Shown in pieces: positions 5,081-7,623 of a stretch of 7,623 nt of DNA. Source of the DNA: Nitrospirota bacterium (lineage in GTDB: Bacteria; Nitrospirota; CAKKRA01; 9FT-COMBO-42-15). The notes under the pieces are model-generated. The model had not been told where the DNA came from and did no database searches. It saw nothing but the letters and a program-made list of their open reading frames with translations. The first letter of the stretch is position 1, and each line of letters begins with the position of its first letter. The stretch is from positions 1-7,623 of the forward strand of contig JACRON010000231.1 of NCBI GenBank assembly GCA_016214425.1. Reading direction: 5' to 3'. Both the position numbers and the translations under genes were made by a program.

Positions 5081-5851
5081 ATGAAGATAAGAAAAGCCCT
5101 TACCATTGCAGGCTCTGACCCCTGCGCAGGCGCAGGTCTTCAGGCAGACTTAAGAACCTTTGTTAGTCTTGGTGTGTATGGAATGGCAGTGCCAACTGCA
5201 ATTACTATTCAGAATACAAAGGGTGTAAAAGAGATAATTCCTCTGCCTGCAGGCTCTGTTAGAAAACAACTGAAGACACTTCTTGATGATATAAAGATTG
5301 ATGCTGTAAAAACAGGGATGCTCTTAACAAAAGAAAATATCCTTGCGGTAGGGGGGATAGTTAAAAAATATAAGATAAAAAAATTTGTCCTTGACCCGAT
5401 TATAAAGTCAGGCACAGGGGTAAAACTTTTAAAGGATGAAGCTATTTCTATATTAAAGAAAAGGCTCTTTCCATTGGCAATGATTATTATGCCTAATATT
5501 AATGAGGCAGAGATGCTAACAGGAATTAAGATTAAAGATGAAGGGGATATCAGGCTTGCAGCAAAGATGCTTTATGAAATGGCTCCAAAATATGTTTTAA
5601 TTAAAGGCGGGCATTTAAAGGGAGAGGCGATTGATTTTCTTTTTGATGGTAAAAAGCTCATAGTCTTTAAAGGCAAGAGGGCAGAGGGCGTAAAACTTCA
5701 CGGCGCAGGCTGTGTATTTTCAGCGGCAATAACAGCATATCTTGCAAAGGGGCTGTCTGTGGAGGAAGCGGTTGGAGAGGCAAAGAGATTTATTAATAAT
5801 AAAATCAAAGGGGCAATGGCAATTGGGCAGGGGAAAAAGATATTAATTTAG
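5081..5851 (+). CDS. thiD: Hydroxymethylpyrimidine/phosphomethylpyrimidine kinase
   Basis: This 256-aa ribokinase-fold enzyme phosphorylates HMP and then HMP-phosphate to HMP-pyrophosphate for thiamine synthesis. It has the full ThiD pattern: N-terminal ALTIAGSDPCAGAGLQADL (6-24), TIQNTKGV (42-49) with the pyrimidine-contacting Gln, LDPIIKSG (104-111), MPNINEAEMLTG (137-148), IKGGH (174-178), and the C-terminal HGAGC motif with candidate catalytic C211. Two positions are unusual: the motifs normally read GSDPSGGAG and HGTGC. The length is typical, and no ThiE or ThiN domain is fused. The start is fixed by the family N-terminus, yet no Shine-Dalgarno precedes it. It diverges from the CBS-permease unit and has no other thiamine gene beside it. 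No TPP riboswitch is visible upstream, and there is no room for one behind the predicted promoter. Confidence 0.96.
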   Translation: MKIRKALTIAGSDPCAGAGLQADLRTFVSLGVYGMAVPTAITIQNTKGVKEIIPLPAGSVRKQLKTLLDDIKIDAVKTGMLLTKENILAVGGIVKKYKIKKFVLDPIIKSGTGVKLLKDEAISILKKRLFPLAMIIMPNINEAEMLTGIKIKDEGDIRLAAKMLYEMAPKYVLIKGGHLKGEAIDFLFDGKKLIVFKGKRAEGVKLHGAGCVFSAAITAYLAKGLSVEEAVGEAKRFINNKIKGAMAIGQGKKILI

Positions 5852-5884
5852 CAGGCTATTGAAAAACTCTAAAATAGCCATAAG

Positions 5885-5975
5885 TGTCATTCCCGCATGC
5901 TTTTAGCGGGAATCCAGTTCTTGCCTGCCTGTCGGCAGACATAACGTCTGGATTCCTGCCTTCGCAGGAATGACA
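5885..5975. repeat. Composite palindromic element with terminal inverted repeats
   Basis: The 91-bp element is bounded by TGTCATTCC (5885-5893) and its exact complement GGAATGACA (5967-5975). Inside are three hairpins: ATTCCCGC/GCGGGAAT (5889-5896, 5906-5913), CTGCC/GGCAG around TGTC (5925-5929, 5934-5938), and ATTCCTGC/GCAGGAAT with a CTTC loop (5952-5959, 5964-5971). GGAATCCAG (5909-5917) can instead pair with CTGGATTCC (5948-5956), giving one long hairpin. The type with ends in GTCATTCC and inner AATCCAG is a familiar non-coding dispersed repeat in many proteobacterial and Nitrospirota genomes. It fills the gap between the convergent thiD and maf genes and may act as a terminator for both. 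Confidence 0.8.
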
Positions 5976-5978
5976 TTC

Positions 5979-6581
5979 TTACAAGGCCGCCAGCATCTCA
6001 TAAAGCGTGTTCAGCGGCAGCCCTACAATATTAAAATAATCCCCTTCAATCTTTTTTACAAATACAGCCGCCTTTCCCTGTATGCCGTAGCCGCCAGCCT
6101 TGTCAAGCGGCTCACTGCTTTTAACATATTCCTTTATCTCTTCATCAGTTAATTTCTTAAACCATACCTTTGTTGATGCCACTTTTGTTACCTTCTTATT
6201 TTTTACTGTATCAACAACTGCAACACCTGTCATTACAGTATGGCATCTGCCTGATAATTTTTTTAGCATTGCAGTAGCGCTTTCAGAAGATTCTGGTTTG
6301 CCGAGCCGTTTTTTGTTAAGTATCACAATAGTATCAGCAGCAATGATTACGGTAGGGGCGAACGGCCGTTCGCCCCTACATGCATCTGCAGCCTTTTCTG
6401 CCTTTGATAAAGCAACCCTTTTAACATAACTCTCAAGGGATTCTTTCGGCTCTTTGCCTTCATCAACTGCAGAAGGTTTTATTTCAAAGTTTAATCCAAT
6501 CTGTTTTAATAACTCTGCCCTCCTCGGAGATTCAGAGGCAAGAATTATCCTTCTGTTTTTAATCTGATTATTAAAATTCAT
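5979..6581 (-). CDS. maf: Maf-family nucleotide pyrophosphatase (YhdE-like)
   Basis: This 200-aa cytoplasmic enzyme belongs to the Maf/ITPase-like family that hydrolyses non-canonical or excess NTPs (dTTP, UTP and modified relatives in the YhdE type) to the monophosphate and pyrophosphate. Motifs in order: ILASESPRRAELL (13-25), IIAADTIVIL (79-88) with D83, GKP (94-96), KKLSGRCHTVMTGVAV (107-122), and DKAGGYGIQGKAAVFVKKI (160-178), followed by YFNIVGLPL (182-190). Residues C68-T77, just before the ADT motif, are encoded by a perfect palindrome and make this loop longer than usual. The ATG overlaps the upstream gene's stop in an ATGA arrangement, and no strong ribosome binding site is present, so translation is probably coupled. 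All catalytic motifs are intact, so I expect a working enzyme. Confidence 0.95.
   Translation of the reverse strand: MNFNNQIKNRRIILASESPRRAELLKQIGLNFEIKPSAVDEGKEPKESLESYVKRVALSKAEKAADACRGERPFAPTVIIAADTIVILNKKRLGKPESSESATAMLKKLSGRCHTVMTGVAVVDTVKNKKVTKVASTKVWFKKLTDEEIKEYVKSSEPLDKAGGYGIQGKAAVFVKKIEGDYFNIVGLPLNTLYEMLAAL
6352..6379. repeat. Perfect 28-bp palindrome inside the maf coding sequence
   Basis: GTAGGGGCGAACGG (6352-6365) is followed immediately by its exact reverse complement (6366-6379), with no loop. It reads in frame as residues C68 to T77 of Maf (CRGERPFAPT). Repeats of the form GTAGGGGC...GCCCCTAC are common intergenic palindromes in many bacteria, so this looks like such an element caught within a gene. 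The local GC content is far above that of the surrounding gene. Confidence 0.85.
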
Positions 6582-7618
6582 TTTACTGTTATCTCAAGAT
6601 AGAACAGGGCAAGGTACCCGATAAGCAGGGCAAACCATCCAGCAATGATGATAAACTCAAGGGTAGTGCCAAGGGAGATGGTAAAATTCTCTGATGCTAT
6701 GGTATAAATATCCTCAAGCGAATCTATCTTTTCATTTATATTTCTTCTCCAGTCATCAAGATGGAATTTCTTTGAAAGAAGGTTGTAAAGCCTTGCAGAA
6801 TACCAGTCTCCAATCAGCTTTATGTTATGCTCAATTGCCTCTGATTCAAGGATTGTCTGAGTCCGTGTCTGCACAATCTCCTTTATTGTATTTCTAACAT
6901 CCCTTGACCTGAACAATAATCTTTGTTCCTTTCTTAACAGCTCTACACTTTTTTCCAGCCTTGCATCAAGCTGGTAATCAAGAATTCTCAATTTTAACAA
7001 CTGCAGGTTTGAAATCTCAAATAATTCTATATTGCTTTCAAAATCACCCTGCGGTTCAAACACAAATGCGCCGTCCCAGTCAACAAGCGTCAAATCATCC
7101 TTTGCATATTTAAGCCCGCCATCAAGTGTTGCCTTTACCTCGTCCTCATCAATGGATATCCGTTCGTTTTTTAATAATGCCGCAACCTTCTCGCCATGAA
7201 GCGAAAGGAATACCTCCGGGTCTCCGCTGTAATCTGAAATGCAGTAGACAGTGTAGTCCTCGTCAAATTCTTTATTGCACTGGTATTCCTCAAGTATCCT
7301 TCTGCACGCAGCAATCATATCTGCCTTAAAGTCCAGTATGGAATCAGTTAAGAGATTTTCAATCTCTACAGATGCCTCTGCAATAATTACATCAGGAAGG
7401 TAAGCCTTTACTAAAAAAGAGGCCTCCTTATCAGCAATAGCCCTTTTTTCCTCTTTTATTATCCTCTGTTTTGGGATGACATCAGGATAATTTGGCGAGC
7501 TTTTTAAGGTCTTTATTTCTGCTGTTACTGAATCTGTTTCCAGATTCAGATTTGTTACGCCAATCAGAAATGTAACAATCCTTCCTGATAATGCTGTTGT
7601 TTTTTTTGAAAGACGCAT
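6578..7618 (-). CDS. Uncharacterised protein with C-terminal membrane anchor
   Basis: I do not recognise a named family with confidence. The 346-aa protein is mostly soluble and acidic to neutral, with one or two membrane-spanning stretches at the C-terminus (about 319-341, TLEFIIIAGWFALLIGYLALF) and a short tail. The middle part has LTLVDWDGAFVFEP (176-189), then IELFEISNLQLLKLRILDYQLDARLEKS (197-224), followed by a long charged helical, probably coiled-coil, region to about 310. This order (beta-strand core, Leu-rich helix, coiled coil, terminal membrane helix) is loosely like the RMD1/DUF155 (YagE) group, which is a weak inference. The ATG at 7616-7618 is 5 nt from the window edge and the frame stays open beyond it, so the true start may lie upstream. 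Its stop overlaps the maf start by 4 nt, indicating one transcript and coupled translation. Confidence 0.8.
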   Translation of the reverse strand: MRLSKKTTALSGRIVTFLIGVTNLNLETDSVTAEIKTLKSSPNYPDVIPKQRIIKEEKRAIADKEASFLVKAYLPDVIIAEASVEIENLLTDSILDFKADMIAACRRILEEYQCNKEFDEDYTVYCISDYSGDPEVFLSLHGEKVAALLKNERISIDEDEVKATLDGGLKYAKDDLTLVDWDGAFVFEPQGDFESNIELFEISNLQLLKLRILDYQLDARLEKSVELLRKEQRLLFRSRDVRNTIKEIVQTRTQTILESEAIEHNIKLIGDWYSARLYNLLSKKFHLDDWRRNINEKIDSLEDIYTIASENFTISLGTTLEFIIIAGWFALLIGYLALFYLEITVK

Positions 7619-7623
7619 AGTTT

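Noticed and set aside
5885..5975. tRNA-like cloverleaf
   Set aside because: The three hairpins and closing stem mimic a cloverleaf, but there is no 7-bp acceptor stem, no GTTC T-loop and no anticodon arm of standard size. The terminal inverted repeats explain the shape as a palindromic repeat.
1..7623. Defence island, CRISPR array, prophage, biosynthetic cluster or other large novel system
   Set aside because: No direct-repeat array, integrase, transposase, nuclease, toxin-antitoxin pair or biosynthetic enzyme set is visible. The genes are housekeeping or isolated conserved unknowns.

Overview
The window looks like an ordinary chromosomal housekeeping stretch from an AT-leaning Gram-negative bacterium. 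I see no phage, plasmid, CRISPR or defence module. A secreted LysM protein, a free-standing atpB-atpE pair whose c subunit has a signal-peptide-like N-terminus, a receiver-Fis regulator and several palindromic repeat types together fit Nitrospirota or a deltaproteobacterial lineage. That placement is inference from style, not from a marker gene.

Layout from left to right. Positions 1-879 (minus) hold a LysM-domain envelope protein whose C-terminus lies outside the window. Positions 1057-1767 (minus) encode a small regulator with a degenerate receiver domain and a Fis-type DNA-binding domain but no AAA+ domain. Positions 1900-2961 (minus) are atpB and atpE, the membrane-rotor genes of F-type ATP synthase, with a sigma70-like promoter in front and a strong hairpin terminator behind. 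Positions 3043-4932 (minus) carry a CBS-domain protein followed by an ArsB/NhaD-superfamily permease, probably one transcription unit. thiD (5081-5851) is the only plus-strand gene and diverges from the CBS gene. maf (5979-6581) converges on thiD and overlaps by 4 nt an uncharacterised C-terminally membrane-anchored protein (6578-7618).

The main points of interest are regulatory and repeat-related. The 148-bp region between the CBS gene and thiD contains two back-to-back sigma70-like promoters. A perfect 8+4+8 inverted repeat covers the -10 of the CBS promoter, and a second copy of its half-site lies inside the thiD promoter. The thiD -10 box is only 8 nt from the ATG and there is no Shine-Dalgarno sequence, so thiD is predicted to be leaderless. 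A perfect 28-bp palindrome is embedded in frame in the maf coding sequence and adds about ten residues just before the conserved ADT motif. A 91-bp composite palindromic element separates thiD from maf, and two shorter hairpin repeats sit in other gaps.

I found no clear multi-gene novel system. The best candidates for something undescribed are the palindrome inside maf, the shared operator between the CBS-permease unit and thiD, and the unknown membrane protein coupled to maf.
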